This document shows positions 8,783 to 17,930 of a stretch of 64,000 nucleotides of DNA, piece after piece. The notes below the pieces were generated by a model. The model saw nothing but the letters and a program-made list of their open reading frames with translations. It had not been told where the DNA came from and made no database searches. The DNA comes from Martinezella lusitana (GTDB lineage Bacteria > Pseudomonadota > Alphaproteobacteria > Rhizobiales > Rhizobiaceae). Position 1 is the stretch's first letter. The number at the start of each line of letters is the position of its first letter. The stretch is from assembly GCF_900094565.1 (NCBI RefSeq), contig NZ_FMAF01000002.1, positions 434,001 to 498,000 on the forward strand, written 5' to 3'. Position numbers and translations under genes: made by a program.

Positions 8783-9379
8783 ATGCCGAGACTTTTTACC
8801 GCCCTCGAAATTCCGCGCAACGCGGCCATGAGCCTCTCGTTGTTGCGCGGTGGTCTTCCCGGAGCCAGGTGGATCGACGTTGAAAATTATCACATCACCC
8901 TTCGGTTCATCGGCGATGTCGATGGTCGGACGGCTGATGAGATCGTCGACCGGCTGGACCGGATAGATCGCCCAGAATTTCAGCTTCGTCTGGAGGGCAT
9001 AGGCTCCTTCGGTTCCAAGAAGCCGCACTCGGTCTGGGCCGGGGTCTCGCAGACACCGGACATGTACGCGCTGCAAGGCGAGATCGAGCGCATCTGCCAG
9101 CGCATCGGATTACAGTCCGATCCCCGCAAGTTCACGCCGCACGTCACGCTCGCCAGGTTGAAGTCCTCGCGGGTCGACGATGTCGTGCACTACCTCTCCG
9201 GCCGCGGCAACTTCTATACCCAGCCGTTCACGGTGGGGCGCTTCGTGCTTCTGTCATCGCGCGAATCGGTTGGCGGCGGACCCTATCTCACCGAAGAGAT
9301 ATTTCCGCTTCACGAACCCCACAGCGCCTTCCCGGCCCTGGGCAACAGCGCGCTGCAGCCGGCCAAGAGCATGGTGTAA
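8783..9379 (+). CDS. thpR: RNA 2',3'-cyclic phosphodiesterase (2'-5' RNA ligase family)
   Basis: The product has 198 residues and both signature HxT motifs of the 2H phosphoesterase superfamily: HITLRFIG at 37-44 and HVTLARLK at 120-127. ThpR opens 2',3'-cyclic phosphates at RNA ends and can join tRNA halves through 2'-5' bonds in vitro. The start at 8783 (MPRLFTALEIP) has GGGGAG 8 bp upstream; upstream in-frame codons would add unconserved residues. Its last 70 bp overlap the 3' end of the convergent phosphatase gene. Confidence 0.92.
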   Translation: MPRLFTALEIPRNAAMSLSLLRGGLPGARWIDVENYHITLRFIGDVDGRTADEIVDRLDRIDRPEFQLRLEGIGSFGSKKPHSVWAGVSQTPDMYALQGEIERICQRIGLQSDPRKFTPHVTLARLKSSRVDDVVHYLSGRGNFYTQPFTVGRFVLLSSRESVGGGPYLTEEIFPLHEPHSAFPALGNSALQPAKSMV

Positions 9380-9792
9380 ACAGCCTCGAAATCATCGCGG
9401 CCACCATAATACGGGTCGGGAATGTCCTTGTTGCTGCCAAGCGCGAGGGCGTTGAAGAGGTGCAGCTTGCCGTGAAGATCGGCAGGCGCGACCTTGCGCA
9501 GATTCTTTAAATTGTCCTGATTCATTGCCAGGATCAGATCGAACCTGCCGAAATCTGATGATGCGATGCGGCGGGCGCGCTGGCTGGAAATATCGATTCC
9601 GTGGCCGGCGGCAACGGCCACCGAACGGCGATCCGGTCGCTCGCCTTGATGCCAGCCGCCGATGCCGGCCGAATCGATCTCGAATTCAAGGGAGCGACCG
9701 GCTTCGGTCGCCAGATGCCTGAAAATGCCTTCGGCAAGCGGCGATCGGCAGATGTTGCCGGCGCAGACAAAAAGAATCCTTTGACGATCCAT
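9310..9792 (-). CDS. Low-molecular-weight protein tyrosine phosphatase
   Basis: The product is a 160-residue LMW-PTP with the P-loop CAGNICRS at residues 10-17 (nucleophile Cys10, Arg16) directly after the N-terminal strand RILFV. The general-acid aspartate is in DIPDPYYGG, followed by the usual C-terminal helix. The ATG at 9792 (MDRQRILFV) is preferred over a TTG four codons upstream. In rhizobia, relatives act on exopolysaccharide tyrosine kinases or stress regulators, but no such partner is nearby. Its 3' end runs 70 bp into the convergent thpR gene, and its 5' end is 36 bp from the divergent pterin dehydratase gene. Confidence 0.93.
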   Translation of the reverse strand: MDRQRILFVCAGNICRSPLAEGIFRHLATEAGRSLEFEIDSAGIGGWHQGERPDRRSVAVAAGHGIDISSQRARRIASSDFGRFDLILAMNQDNLKNLRKVAPADLHGKLHLFNALALGSNKDIPDPYYGGRDDFEAVYTMLLAGCSALLPRAGKALWGS

Positions 9793-9828
9793 GATATCGT
9801 TCAATCGCTAGAGAGGAGTGACCTTGCC

Positions 9829-10134
9829 ATGAAATACGAGAAGCTGGAGCCGACCGCAATTGATGAAAGCCTGAAGGAACTGGACGGCTGGACGCTTTCG
9901 GCCGACCGCATTTCGATTTCGAAGACGTTCAAATTCCGCAATTTCGTCGAGGCCTTCGGCTTCATGACAGAGGCGGCGCTTTCGGCGGAGAAATTCAATC
10001 ATCACCCGGAATGGTTCAATGTCTATTCCCGTGTAGACGTCAAACTGACGACGCATGATGCCGGCGGTCTGACGGATCACGACATCAAGCTCGCGAAGGC
10101 AATGGAGAAGGCGGCGGCCCGGCGGATCGATTGA
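9829..10134 (+). CDS. phhB: 4a-hydroxytetrahydrobiopterin dehydratase (pterin carbinolamine dehydratase)
   Basis: This 101-residue protein dehydrates pterin-4a-carbinolamine, recycling the cofactor of phenylalanine hydroxylase. The family signature is complete: FNFRNF-like [15 protein letters not shown], then the catalytic histidines in [33 protein letters not shown]. The start at 9829 has a strong GAGAGGAG 10 bp upstream. No phenylalanine hydroxylase gene is in the window, so the enzyme may serve one elsewhere or have another pterin role. Confidence 0.93.
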   Translation: MKYEKLEPTAIDESLKELDGWTLSADRISISKTFKFRNFVEAFGFMTEAALSAEKFNHHPEWFNVYSRVDVKLTTHDAGGLTDHDIKLAKAMEKAAARRID

Positions 10135-10200
10135 ATCGTCTGATGCGATCACCATATGTTTACACGGCCCGGGCAACGGGTCTCGATAGAGGTGAATGGA

Positions 10201-10590
10201 ATGGATGACATCAAGTACGGGGAAATCCTGATGCCTGGTGATGAAGAAACCCAAAAGGAGCAGGAGAAGACGGTGCGCAGCAAATTCTGGCCGACCTTGC
10301 GGAAGGCGGCTCGTTATATCCCGTTTTCCCGCGATGTCGTGGCGGCTTTCTATTGCGCGTTCGATCCGCAGACACCGACTCGTGTCCGCGGCATCCTGCT
10401 GGCTGCGCTCGGCTATTTCGTCATGCCGTTCGATATTATCCCCGATTTTTTTGCCGTGGTCGGCTTTACGGACGATGTCGCGGTGCTGACGCTCGCCTTC
10501 AGCATGATCAGGGGCCATATCCGCCAGGAACATTACGACGCTGCCGACAGGGCGTTGGAGAACGAGCCAGAGGCTGTAAAAACGGCTTGA
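10201..10590 (+). CDS. YkvA family (DUF1232) small membrane protein
   Basis: The product has 129 residues. The DUF1232 core is clear: AAFYCAFDPQTPTRVRGILLAALGYFVMPFDIIPDFFAVVGFTDDVAVL, whose PxDxIPDxxPxxGxxDD-like signature sits between two hydrophobic helices. The function of YkvA proteins is not established. The ATG at 10201 follows GAGGTGA at 5 bp; the ORF also extends 15 codons upstream, but without a ribosome site. It lies 66 bp behind the pterin dehydratase gene on the same strand and may be cotranscribed. Confidence 0.85.
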   Translation: MDDIKYGEILMPGDEETQKEQEKTVRSKFWPTLRKAARYIPFSRDVVAAFYCAFDPQTPTRVRGILLAALGYFVMPFDIIPDFFAVVGFTDDVAVLTLAFSMIRGHIRQEHYDAADRALENEPEAVKTA

Positions 10591-10924
10591 TGCCCGCCCA
10601 ACAGGGGTCGATCTGAATCCTCTCGGGTTTCCAGACCTTTATGAGGCCCCACTGATTTTAGCGAGGACAAATTCTTGCCTGAATCTTTCTGTCTTAAATC
10701 GATCCCGTAGGGTGGTGTTCCACCATCCGGGTTTTCCAATTCCTTCTGAAGCGTTTCAAGCTCTGCGCAATACCTGGGTTGAAATGGCACGGAGCCAAGG
10801 GCGGTTAGCGCTCCGTTGACGGTTTGGTAACCTGAATAAAGTCAAAATAAGGCAGCTCACGAGCATAGGCGTGCGTTAATCGACTCGCCACGCGCTCTGG
10901 ACCGCAAGAAATCGGCAGGAAACC
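10591..10924. other. Intergenic spacer upstream of the IalB-like gene
   Basis: This 334-bp spacer shows no convincing gene. It has a TTGACG hexamer at 10816 but no good -10 at a normal distance, and a small hairpin GGTGG...CCACC near 10713. It should hold the promoter of the IalB-like gene. A minus-strand frame of 85 codons overlaps the end of the YkvA gene and looks spurious. Confidence 0.5.
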
Positions 10925-11473
10925 ATGTTTGTAAAAAGCTTCGCAATCGCCCTCTCGCTTGTTCTCGCCGGCACCGGCATTGCCTCCGCCCAGACCAAGA
11001 AGCAGACGCAGGCAGCGGCAGCAGCAGCGCCGGCGGCTCCGACGCGCATCCAGCAGTTCGACGCCTGGGGCGCCTATTCCTACCAGTCCGCGGCGGGCAA
11101 GGTCTGCTACGTTCTCTCCGTGCCCACCGCCAAGGCGCCGACCGCCGGCATCGACCATGGCGACAATTTCTTCATCGTGTCCCAGCGCCCGGGCCAGAAT
11201 ATCTCCTATGAACCGCAGGCGATGATGGGCTATCCGCTCAAGGACAATTCGAAGGTCGACGTCATCATCGACAACAAGACCTTCGTGATGTTCACCAAGG
11301 ACAAGGCCGCCTGGGTCGAGAATGCCGCGCAGGAGCCTGCATTGGTCGCAGCCCTCAAATCAGGCCATTCGCTGAAGGTTTCGGCGACTTCGAAAAAGGG
11401 TACGGCCACTTCCTATACCTATTCGCTAAAGGGCGTTACCGCCGCGCTGAAGCAGATCGAGAACTGCAAGTAA
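10925..11473 (+). CDS. Invasion-associated locus B (IalB)-like secreted protein
   Basis: The product has 182 residues with a clear signal peptide (MFVKSF, hydrophobic core, cut after ASA). An alanine- and glutamine-rich linker follows, then the IalB-family domain: FDAWGAYSYQSAAGKVCYVLS, QRPGQNISYEP and VDVIIDNKTFVMFTKDKAAWVE. IalB in Bartonella is a surface or periplasmic protein linked to erythrocyte invasion; in free-living rhizobia the family is common and its role unknown. The gene stands alone with its own terminator. Confidence 0.86.
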   Translation: MFVKSFAIALSLVLAGTGIASAQTKKQTQAAAAAAPAAPTRIQQFDAWGAYSYQSAAGKVCYVLSVPTAKAPTAGIDHGDNFFIVSQRPGQNISYEPQAMMGYPLKDNSKVDVIIDNKTFVMFTKDKAAWVENAAQEPALVAALKSGHSLKVSATSKKGTATSYTYSLKGVTAALKQIENCK

Positions 11474-11531
11474 GTTCGAGGGCCAAGGGATCACGTCAAT
11501 GTGATCGTCCTGCCGCCGCGACCGTGATGAC

Positions 11532-11562
11532 AAGGCCGGCAAGCACGCCGGCCTTTGCTTTT
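11532..11562 (+). terminator. Rho-independent terminator of the IalB-like gene
   Basis: AAGGCCGGC and GCCGGCCTT form a 9-bp stem with a 6-nt loop and are followed by TGCTTTT. It lies about 60 bp after the stop codon. Confidence 0.85.
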
Positions 11563-11737
11563 GAGGGAAAGGGATGACGCGAGCGGAAATTAGTGCTAAA
11601 GGCCGCGCCAACAGCAGGTGTGCGGCAGACAGCTTGTCCCGCCACCGCATGAATCTTCAGATTTCCGTGCCTTGCCCGCATCCGCAGCTTCTTTCAGCTT
11701 TTGCGGCATCGCCGATGTGAACCGTTGGAATGATCCT

Positions 11738-12973
11738 ATGTCCGCCACCGATATCATGACCCATCCCAAGCTGAAGCCGATGCCCTTGTCGCAGCCGGTG
11801 GAGCTTTCGCCGAAACCGTCGCTCATCGGTCTGACGCGCGAGGAAATGGGTGCCGCGCTCAAGGAAAAGGGCGTTGCCGACAAGCAGATCAAGATGCGCG
11901 TCAGCCAGCTCTGGAACTGGATCTACGTGCGCGGTGTCTCCGATTTCGATGCCATGGTGAATGTCTCGAAGGACATGCGCGAAATGCTGAAGACGCATTT
12001 CACCATCGCACGTCCCGAAATTGTCGAGGAACAGGTGTCCAACGACGGCACCCGCAAATGGCTGCTGCGTTTCCCGCCGCGCGGCGCCGGCCGTCCCGTC
12101 GAGATCGAGGCCGTCTATATTCCGGAAGAGGGCCGCGGCACGCTCTGCATTTCCAGCCAGGTCGGCTGTTCGCTGACCTGCTCCTTCTGTCATACGGGCA
12201 CGCAGCGCCTGGTGCGCAACCTGACGGCGGAAGAGATCCTGTCGCAGCTGCTTCTGGCGCGCGACCGGCTCGGTGATTTCCCCGACCGCGAAGCACCGCA
12301 GGGCACGGTCATGCCGGCGGAAGGCCGCAAGGTCAGCAATGTCGTCATGATGGGCATGGGCGAGCCGCTCTATAATTTCGACAGCGTCAAAACGGCGCTG
12401 CTGATCGCTTCCGACGGCGACGGCCTCTCTCTGTCGAAGCGACGCATCACCCTTTCGACGTCGGGCGTCGTGCCGGAAATCTACCGCACAGGCGATGAGA
12501 TCGGCGTCATGCTGGCGATCTCTCTGCATGCGGTGCGCGACGACCTGCGCGACATGCTGGTGCCGATCAACAAGAAATATCCGCTGAAGGAGCTGATGGA
12601 TGCCTGTCGCGCCTATCCCGGCCTTTCGAACGCACGGCGCATCACTTTCGAATATGTGATGCTGAAGGGCGTCAACGACAGCCTCGAGGATGCGAAGGGG
12701 CTGATCCAGTTGCTGAAGGGCATTCCGGCCAAGATCAACCTGATCCCCTTCAATCCCTGGCCAGGCACGAATTACCAGTGTTCGGAGTGGGAGCAGATCG
12801 AGAAATTCGCCGATTTCATCAATTCGGCCGGCTATGCTTCGCCGATCCGCACGCCGCGCGGGCGTGATATCCTCGCCGCCTGCGGCCAGCTGAAGTCGGA
12901 ATCGGAGCGCATGCGCAAGACCGAACGCCTGGCCTTCGAAGCGATGATGATCGCCAATCACGGCGAGGATTGA
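11738..12973 (+). CDS. rlmN: 23S rRNA (adenine2503-C2)/tRNA (adenine37-C2)-methyltransferase
   Basis: This 411-residue radical-SAM enzyme methylates C2 of A2503 in 23S rRNA and A37 in some tRNAs. The iron-sulfur cluster motif CSLTCSFC (CxxxCxxC; Cys 144, 148 and 151) follows CISSQVG. The conserved [12 protein letters not shown] and the C-terminal domain with [14 protein letters not shown], including the resting cysteine, are present. The N-terminal accessory domain contains [20 protein letters not shown]. The start is taken at the ATG 11738; ATG 11753 is also possible, since neither has a strong ribosome site. The next gene begins 5 bp after the stop. Confidence 0.95.
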   Translation: MSATDIMTHPKLKPMPLSQPVELSPKPSLIGLTREEMGAALKEKGVADKQIKMRVSQLWNWIYVRGVSDFDAMVNVSKDMREMLKTHFTIARPEIVEEQVSNDGTRKWLLRFPPRGAGRPVEIEAVYIPEEGRGTLCISSQVGCSLTCSFCHTGTQRLVRNLTAEEILSQLLLARDRLGDFPDREAPQGTVMPAEGRKVSNVVMMGMGEPLYNFDSVKTALLIASDGDGLSLSKRRITLSTSGVVPEIYRTGDEIGVMLAISLHAVRDDLRDMLVPINKKYPLKELMDACRAYPGLSNARRITFEYVMLKGVNDSLEDAKGLIQLLKGIPAKINLIPFNPWPGTNYQCSEWEQIEKFADFINSAGYASPIRTPRGRDILAACGQLKSESERMRKTERLAFEAMMIANHGED

Positions 12974-12978
12974 GATCG

Positions 12979-13407
12979 ATGCTCGTTGGGCTGCGCAAGC
13001 CGATACGCCTCCTGTGGGGCTATGTCGCCGCCTGCGCTCTGATGGGCTTCGTGCTGGCCTGCGTTGCCGCGTGGACGGTGCCGGAGACGGCCGCCCCCGA
13101 ACTTTTCGTCCTGACGATCGCGCTCACCAAGCTCGCAATGATCGTCAGCATTGTGCCGTCGCTCATCGTCATCCCCATTCTGGAATGGCGCGGTATGCGT
13201 CGCTGGTACGGTTATGCGATCTATGGCGCCGTCTTGTCTGCGGTGGCCTCCATCCTGATTTCCGGCGGCGTGGAAAAGCCGCAGACCCTCAATCTGATCA
13301 CGATCGCGGTCTGCTTCGCCTTCTTGGGGGCAGCCAGCGCCACCGTTTATTGGTGGATCGCCGGCCGGTTCGCCGGGCGAGGCCCCGTCCTCAACGAGCC
13401 TGAGTGA
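12979..13407 (+). CDS. Hypothetical four-helix membrane protein
   Basis: The product has 142 residues and is dominated by four hydrophobic segments (about residues 10-33, 42-65, 75-94 and 104-127) with short polar loops. I do not recognise a named family. The ATG at 12979 lies 5 bp after the rlmN stop, so it is almost certainly cotranscribed with rlmN; an in-frame TTG at 12970 would overlap rlmN. The last 17 bp overlap the end of the convergent LysE-type gene. Confidence 0.75.
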   Translation: MLVGLRKPIRLLWGYVAACALMGFVLACVAAWTVPETAAPELFVLTIALTKLAMIVSIVPSLIVIPILEWRGMRRWYGYAIYGAVLSAVASILISGGVEKPQTLNLITIAVCFAFLGAASATVYWWIAGRFAGRGPVLNEPE

Positions 13408-14032
13408 AGAAGATCTTCACCGCGAAGATCGAGAAGACGGTGGCAAAGGCATAGTCGAGGCCGCGCATGACGCCCCGGTTCTTCTGCAGCCAGGACGACA
13501 GGCCGTCGGCGGCAAGAACGATGAGCACGTTCACCGGAATGCCGATGACGATGAAGAAGAAGCCGAGGAACAGCAGCTTGTGCGTCACGGCCGGATCGCC
13601 TGCCGTGACGAATTGCGGCAGGAAGGTCATGAAAAAGATGATGACCTTGGGGTTCAGCAGATTGACTGAGAAGCCGGTGGAAATATTGGCGAGCGGCGTG
13701 CCCTTGACGGCATCGACCTTCTTGATCGACAAGCTGGAACCGAAGCGGATCGCCTGGATCGCCAACCACAGGAGATAGGCGGCACCACCCGTTTTCAGCA
13801 CCGTGAAGGCGACCGGCGAAGCGGTGATCAGCGCCGAAATGCCGAAGGCCACCAAACAGGTGTGAACGATGACGCCGAGGCTGGTGCCGAGAACGACGAA
13901 AAGCGCTGCCTTCTTGCCCTGCGCCAAAGCGCGACTGATCGACAACGTCATGTCGGGACCGGGGGTCAGCGCCAGCAACAGGCTTGCCGCCGAAAAGGCG
14001 AGAAGGGTCGGCAGGCTGGGTATGAAGTCCAT
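13391..14032 (-). CDS. LysE/RhtB family amino-acid or metabolite exporter
   Basis: The product has 213 residues and about six membrane segments. The family signature is in the first helix and loop, LLALTPGPDMTLSISRALAQGKKAAL, followed by LGTSLGVIVHT; NLLNPKVIIFFMTFLPQFV is the second conserved block. RhtB-type proteins export threonine, homoserine and related compounds, but the substrate is not readable here. The start at 14032 (MDFIPSLPT) has CGGAGC upstream. It lies downstream of an SDR gene on the same strand, separated by an 11-bp inverted repeat. Confidence 0.9.
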   Translation of the reverse strand: MDFIPSLPTLLAFSAASLLLALTPGPDMTLSISRALAQGKKAALFVVLGTSLGVIVHTCLVAFGISALITASPVAFTVLKTGGAAYLLWLAIQAIRFGSSLSIKKVDAVKGTPLANISTGFSVNLLNPKVIIFFMTFLPQFVTAGDPAVTHKLLFLGFFFIVIGIPVNVLIVLAADGLSSWLQKNRGVMRGLDYAFATVFSIFAVKIFFTQAR

Positions 14033-14043
14033 GAGATGCTCCG

Positions 14044-14082
14044 AAAGCCGGATAGGGGATCCGTGTTCTCTTATCCGGCTTT
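14044..14082 (-). terminator. Candidate terminator or attenuator between the SDR and LysE genes
   Basis: AAAGCCGGATA and TATCCGGCTTT form a perfect 11-bp stem with a 17-nt loop. On the minus strand it stands between the SDR stop and the LysE start. The T-run is only three bases, so termination would be partial. Confidence 0.55.
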
Positions 14083-14096
14083 GGGGGGATTGCAAA

Positions 14097-14951
14097 TCAA
14101 TCCTTCTTTTCGAGAAATGCCTTGAATTGGTCGGCATAGTCGGGGTGCCAACGCGACAGCGGCGGACGGTTTTCGACGATATCGCCGGCGGCCCACAGCA
14201 TGCGGCGCTCGTCGGTCGGACGGGCCACGTCATTGTCAGGGCAGAGAATATAGAAGTCGCCGCGCTTCAGGCTCTCCACCATGAAGTCGATCGTCTGTTC
14301 CGGCGTCCAGGCACCGGCCGGCTTTTCCCTGCGCTCGCCCTTGGTGAGGCCGGTGAAGACGAAGCCGGGGATAAGGAGATGGGCTGATATTTTCGCGCCC
14401 GCAGTATTGCGTAGCTCGTGCTGCAGCGCTTCGGTGAACACCTTCACGCCGGCCTTTGAGACATTGTAGGCCGGATTGCCTGGCGGCGTGGTGATGCCCT
14501 GCTTCGAGCCGGTGTTGATGATAACACCCGGTTCGCCATGGGCCAGCATGCCGGGCCCGAAGGTCCGCGTGCCGTTGATAACGCCGAGCAGATTGACGCC
14601 GAGAATGGCATCCCAGCCGGCCTGTGCGCTGAAGATCGAGGTTTCCGGTCCGATACCGGCATTGTTCATCAGCACATGCACCCGGCCGAAGCGCTGCAGG
14701 ACTGCGCGCTCCAACGCCTCCAACGAGTCTTTGCTGGAAACATCGGTCTCGATGGCCATCACATGCTCCTCGCCTGTGATCGTCTTGAGCTCGGCGCTCG
14801 CTTCCGCCAGGCGGTCGCCGCCGAGATCGGCAATGACGACGCTCATGTCGAGCGAAGCAAAATATTTCGCCGCAGCAAAGCCGATGCCGGACGCGCCGCC
14901 GGTGATGACGGCTACATTGGATTTCTTGAAAATGTCTTGAATATCGGTCAA
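14097..14951 (-). CDS. Short-chain dehydrogenase/reductase
   Basis: The product is a 284-residue classical SDR. The cofactor-binding TGGASGIG motif is near residue 16, NNAG (MNNAGIGPE) near residue 92, a catalytic serine in the NTGSKQGI segment, and the YxxxK catalytic pair in [10 protein letters not shown]. The C-terminal part, with [22 protein letters not shown], is seen in a group of uncharacterised proteobacterial SDRs. A TTG start at 14951 is preferred because GGAGGG lies 5 bp upstream and it starts right before the conserved domain; the upstream extension lacks conservation. The substrate is unknown. Confidence 0.87.
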   Translation of the reverse strand: MTDIQDIFKKSNVAVITGGASGIGFAAAKYFASLDMSVVIADLGGDRLAEASAELKTITGEEHVMAIETDVSSKDSLEALERAVLQRFGRVHVLMNNAGIGPETSIFSAQAGWDAILGVNLLGVINGTRTFGPGMLAHGEPGVIINTGSKQGITTPPGNPAYNVSKAGVKVFTEALQHELRNTAGAKISAHLLIPGFVFTGLTKGERREKPAGAWTPEQTIDFMVESLKRGDFYILCPDNDVARPTDERRMLWAAGDIVENRPPLSRWHPDYADQFKAFLEKKD

Positions 14952-15142
14952 AGGGTGCCCTCCGAGGCATTGCTTGCTCGCCGCCGAATATGGTGCTTTC
15001 CCGAGGCGAGTCAAACCCGCGTCGAACCCGTGCGAGGCGCTCCGCCGCACTTCCCCTTGCGCCTCGCGATAATCTCGCTAAAAGTGCCGCGATACAGGGT
15101 TTGCGGGCCTTTCCTTCGGCTTGCATTGAAACGGATCTCATC

Positions 15143-16366
15143 ATGGCATCACATAAAGACGTGAAGAAAGTCGTTCTCGCCTATTCCGGCGGTCTCGACA
15201 CCTCGATTATCCTGAAGTGGCTGCAGACGGAGCTGGGTGCGGAAGTCGTCACCTTCACCGCCGATCTCGGCCAGGGCGAAGAGCTGGAGCCGGCGCGCAA
15301 GAAGGCCGAAATGCTCGGCATCAAGGAAATCTATATCGAGGATGTGCGCGAGGAATTCGTGCGCGATTTCGTCTTCCCGATGTTCCGCGCCAATGCCGTC
15401 TACGAAGGCGTCTACCTGCTCGGCACGTCGATCGCCCGCCCGCTGATCTCCAAGCACCTGATCGAGATCGCCAAAAAGACCGGCGCTGACGCCATCGCGC
15501 ACGGCGCGACGGGCAAGGGCAACGACCAGGTTCGTTTCGAACTCTCGGCCTATGCGCTGAACCCCGACATCAAGATTATCGCTCCCTGGCGCGACTGGTC
15601 GTTCAAGAGCCGTACCGACCTGCTCGAATTTGCCGAGAAGCACCAGATTCCGGTTGCCAAGGACAAGAAGGGCGAGGCGCCGTTCTCCGTCGATGCCAAC
15701 CTTCTGCACTCCTCCTCGGAGGGCAAGGTGCTGGAAGATCCGTCGCAGGAAGCGCCGGAATATGTGCATATGCGCACGATTTCCCCTGAAGCCGCTCCCG
15801 ACAAGGCGACGGTTATCAAGGTCGGCTTCGAAAAGGGCGATGCCGTCTCGATCAATGGTCAGCACCTGAGCCCGGCGACGCTGCTGGCAAAGCTCAACGA
15901 TTACGGTCGCGATAATGGCATCGGCCGTCTGGACCTCGTCGAGAACCGCTATGTCGGCATGAAGTCGCGCGGCGTCTACGAAACGCCCGGCGGCACGATC
16001 CTGCTCGCGGCCCATCGCGCCATTGAATCCATCACGCTCGACCGCGGTGCCGCGCACCTCAAGGACGAGCTGATGCCGCGTTATGCCGAGCTCATCTATT
16101 ACGGCTTCTGGTTCTCGCCGGAGCGCGAGATGTTGCAGGCCCTCATCGACAAGAGCCAGGAACATGTCGAAGGCGAAGTGACGCTGAAGCTCTACAAGGG
16201 CAATGTTATGGTCATCGGCCGCGAAAGCCCGAAGTCGCTCTACTCCGATAAGCTCGTCACATTCGAGGACGATCAGGGCGCCTACGACCAGAAGGACGCA
16301 GCCGGCTTCATCAAGCTCAACGCTTTGCGCTTGCGCACGCTCGCCAAGCGTAACCTGTCGAAGTAA
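15143..16366 (+). CDS. argG: Argininosuccinate synthase
   Basis: This 407-residue enzyme joins citrulline and aspartate using ATP in arginine biosynthesis. The ATP pyrophosphatase P-loop SGGLDTS is at residues 15-21. Citrulline- and aspartate-binding motifs ([43 protein letters not shown]) are in order. Start and length match the family. The region upstream to the divergent SDR gene holds the promoter, and a strong terminator follows. Confidence 0.97.
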   Translation: MASHKDVKKVVLAYSGGLDTSIILKWLQTELGAEVVTFTADLGQGEELEPARKKAEMLGIKEIYIEDVREEFVRDFVFPMFRANAVYEGVYLLGTSIARPLISKHLIEIAKKTGADAIAHGATGKGNDQVRFELSAYALNPDIKIIAPWRDWSFKSRTDLLEFAEKHQIPVAKDKKGEAPFSVDANLLHSSSEGKVLEDPSQEAPEYVHMRTISPEAAPDKATVIKVGFEKGDAVSINGQHLSPATLLAKLNDYGRDNGIGRLDLVENRYVGMKSRGVYETPGGTILLAAHRAIESITLDRGAAHLKDELMPRYAELIYYGFWFSPEREMLQALIDKSQEHVEGEVTLKLYKGNVMVIGRESPKSLYSDKLVTFEDDQGAYDQKDAAGFIKLNALRLRTLAKRNLSK

Positions 16367-16385
16367 TCAGAATCCAAACAACAAA

Positions 16386-16420
16386 AGACCCGCTTCCGGT
16401 TGCCGGAGGCGGGTTTTTCT
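16386..16420 (+). terminator. Rho-independent terminator of argG
   Basis: ACCCGCTTCCGG and CCGGAGGCGGGT pair over 12 positions with one mismatch around a TTG loop and are followed by TTTTTCTT, about 20 bp after the argG stop. Confidence 0.9.
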
Positions 16421-16500
16421 TGCTGGAAAGCGGAACTGTGCCGGACATTAAGCGGTCAGGCGATTCCGTGAAACGCCTGACCGCTCTATGTTGTTGTTTT

Positions 16501-16550
16501 GCGCAATTCCGGACGGAAAACCGCTACGCACTTTTACCGGGATCGCTCTA
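16501..16550 (-). repeat. Rhizobial palindromic repeat, copy 1
   Basis: Read on the minus strand this begins TAGAGCGATCCCGG and contains the AAAAGTGCGTAGCGGTTTTC core shared with copies at 36581-36624 and 49348-49392. Arms CCGGACGGAAAA and TTTTACCGG pair imperfectly. It touches the 3' end of the marR-type gene, whose TAG stop lies in the repeat end. Confidence 0.8.
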
Positions 16551-17030
16551 GTCGACCGGCCTCAACTCACGTTCGGTCTCGGCGGGCAGTTCTGCCTTCT
16601 GCAGATTGCTGCGGAACGTACAGAGCGCGTCGTGCAGCTGCGTCTGCAATCCCTGATCGAAGCCTTGCGTCGCATTGCGCTCGACCTCGCAAACCTCTCT
16701 GTCGATCTGCTTCAGCTTGGCGGCGGCCGTTTCCGACAAGACGATCCGCTTGGCGCGGCGGTCGAGCGGGTCGGGTTGGCGTTCGATCAGGCCCCGCGCC
16801 TGCAATTTGTCCAGAAAGGCGCTGACGGTCATCGGCTCCAACCCCATGCGGGAGGCGATGTCGAGCTGCCGACTACCGTTAATGGCAGCGACTTGCATCA
16901 GCGTTCGTGCTTCACCCGCTGTCAGGCCGAGCCCTGCGACAAGAATACGTCGCTCGAAGGCCGTCCTGATCAATCGGGCGCAATCGCTCACAAGAAAGGC
17001 GAGCGAATCCGTATTAATCCTGCTGTTCAT
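16548..17030 (-). CDS. MarR family transcriptional regulator
   Basis: The product has 160 residues with a winged-helix DNA-binding domain: LTAGEARTLMQVAAINGSRQLDIASRMGLEPMTVSAFLDKLQARGLIERQPDPLDRRAKRIVLSE spans helices 2-4 and the wing with the conserved DRRAKRI. The ATG at 17030 has GGGA 8 bp upstream. It is divergent from a LysE-type exporter, a common arrangement in which the regulator represses the exporter until a ligand is bound. The ligand is unknown. Confidence 0.9.
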   Translation of the reverse strand: MNSRINTDSLAFLVSDCARLIRTAFERRILVAGLGLTAGEARTLMQVAAINGSRQLDIASRMGLEPMTVSAFLDKLQARGLIERQPDPLDRRAKRIVLSETAAAKLKQIDREVCEVERNATQGFDQGLQTQLHDALCTFRSNLQKAELPAETERELRPVD

Positions 17031-17080
17031 AAGCGCTTCCCTACCTACGCTTTTCAGTTCTTGGGCCCCGATACGTTCTT

Positions 17081-17096
17081 ATTGGTTTAAACCCAT
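17081..17096. promoter_or_regulatory. Candidate operator in the marR-lysE divergent spacer
   Basis: GGTTTAAACC is a perfect 10-bp palindrome within a 16-bp imperfect one (ATTGGTTTAAACCCAT). It sits in the 161-bp spacer between the MarR-type gene and the exporter, about 50 bp from the regulator start. MarR proteins usually bind palindromes of this size in such spacers. Confidence 0.45.
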
Positions 17097-17191
17097 GAAC
17101 ACAACGGCTTCTTCTGTCATAAAACGAACAGCGACTTGACCCGATTCAGCAGGTTGCTACTCTCCCGCGATCAGCAGTGGGGACCTCCATC

Positions 17192-17833
17192 ATGACGCAA
17201 TCGCTCGTTGTCGGCGCTTTCCTGGCCGCGCTGTTTTATGTCCTTATTCCGGGCCCGGCTTTTCTGGCGCTGCTGGGCATCGGCGCGGGGCAAGGGCGCA
17301 AGGCCGGCGCATTTTTCGTCAGCGGCCATCTGCTGGGCGATATCGTCTGGTCGTCGCTTGCGCTGGTCGCCATCGTCGGCGCCAAGACCATCGGCACCTT
17401 CGTCTTCGATCTGCTCGGATTGCTTTGCGGCTTCTATCTTGCCTGGATCGGCTGGAGCGCGGTGACGGCCAAGCCTAAGGGAGATGGGAAATCGCTTGTC
17501 AATGTCGACCGGCCGTTCCGCCGGGGCCTGATCTTCGGCGTCACCAACCCGAAGGGATATCCGGTTGCGCTGGCGACGTTCACCGCTTTGGTGGCGGGTT
17601 CAGCCGGAGCGCTGACTTTCAGCGCGCTGCCGCTATTGCTCACGGTTTCCTTCGCCGGCTTCGTGACAGCGGATATCATCCTGATCAGCATTATCGGCGC
17701 GGGGGCTGTGCGACGTTTCTATCGCGCGCATGAACGGCTGATCGTGCGCTGCTCCGGCGTGCTCTTCATGGGCTTTGCGGCGCAGGCGCTCTGGCACGCC
17801 ACGCCTGGCCTGCTCGGCTGGCGCAAGGCCTGA
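17192..17833 (+). CDS. LysE family translocator
   Basis: The product has 213 residues with six hydrophobic segments. It shows the LysE/RhtB pattern FYVLIPGPAFLALLGIGAGQGRKAGAFFVSGHLLGD and the mid-protein GVTNPKGYPVALATFTALV. The ATG at 17192 has GTGGGGA 8 bp upstream; the GTG at 17177 belongs to that ribosome site. It is probably controlled by the divergent MarR protein. The exported compound is unknown. Confidence 0.9.
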   Translation: MTQSLVVGAFLAALFYVLIPGPAFLALLGIGAGQGRKAGAFFVSGHLLGDIVWSSLALVAIVGAKTIGTFVFDLLGLLCGFYLAWIGWSAVTAKPKGDGKSLVNVDRPFRRGLIFGVTNPKGYPVALATFTALVAGSAGALTFSALPLLLTVSFAGFVTADIILISIIGAGAVRRFYRAHERLIVRCSGVLFMGFAAQALWHATPGLLGWRKA

Positions 17834-17930
17834 CCCTTCCCCATAAATTTGTTTGTCGCCGCCATACCAATTTGGCGGGGCGGGCCTTATATCGTGCTTC
17901 GATCAGATATCTGTCGAAAGGATGCCCTGC

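Noticed and set aside
10533..10790. Minus-strand ORF of 85 codons upstream of the IalB-like gene
   Set aside because: It overlaps the 3' end of the YkvA-type gene; no ribosome site or family was recognised.
10816..10850. Possible sigma-70 promoter for the IalB-like gene
   Set aside because: A good -35 (TTGACG) is present, but no -10-like hexamer is found 16-18 bp downstream.
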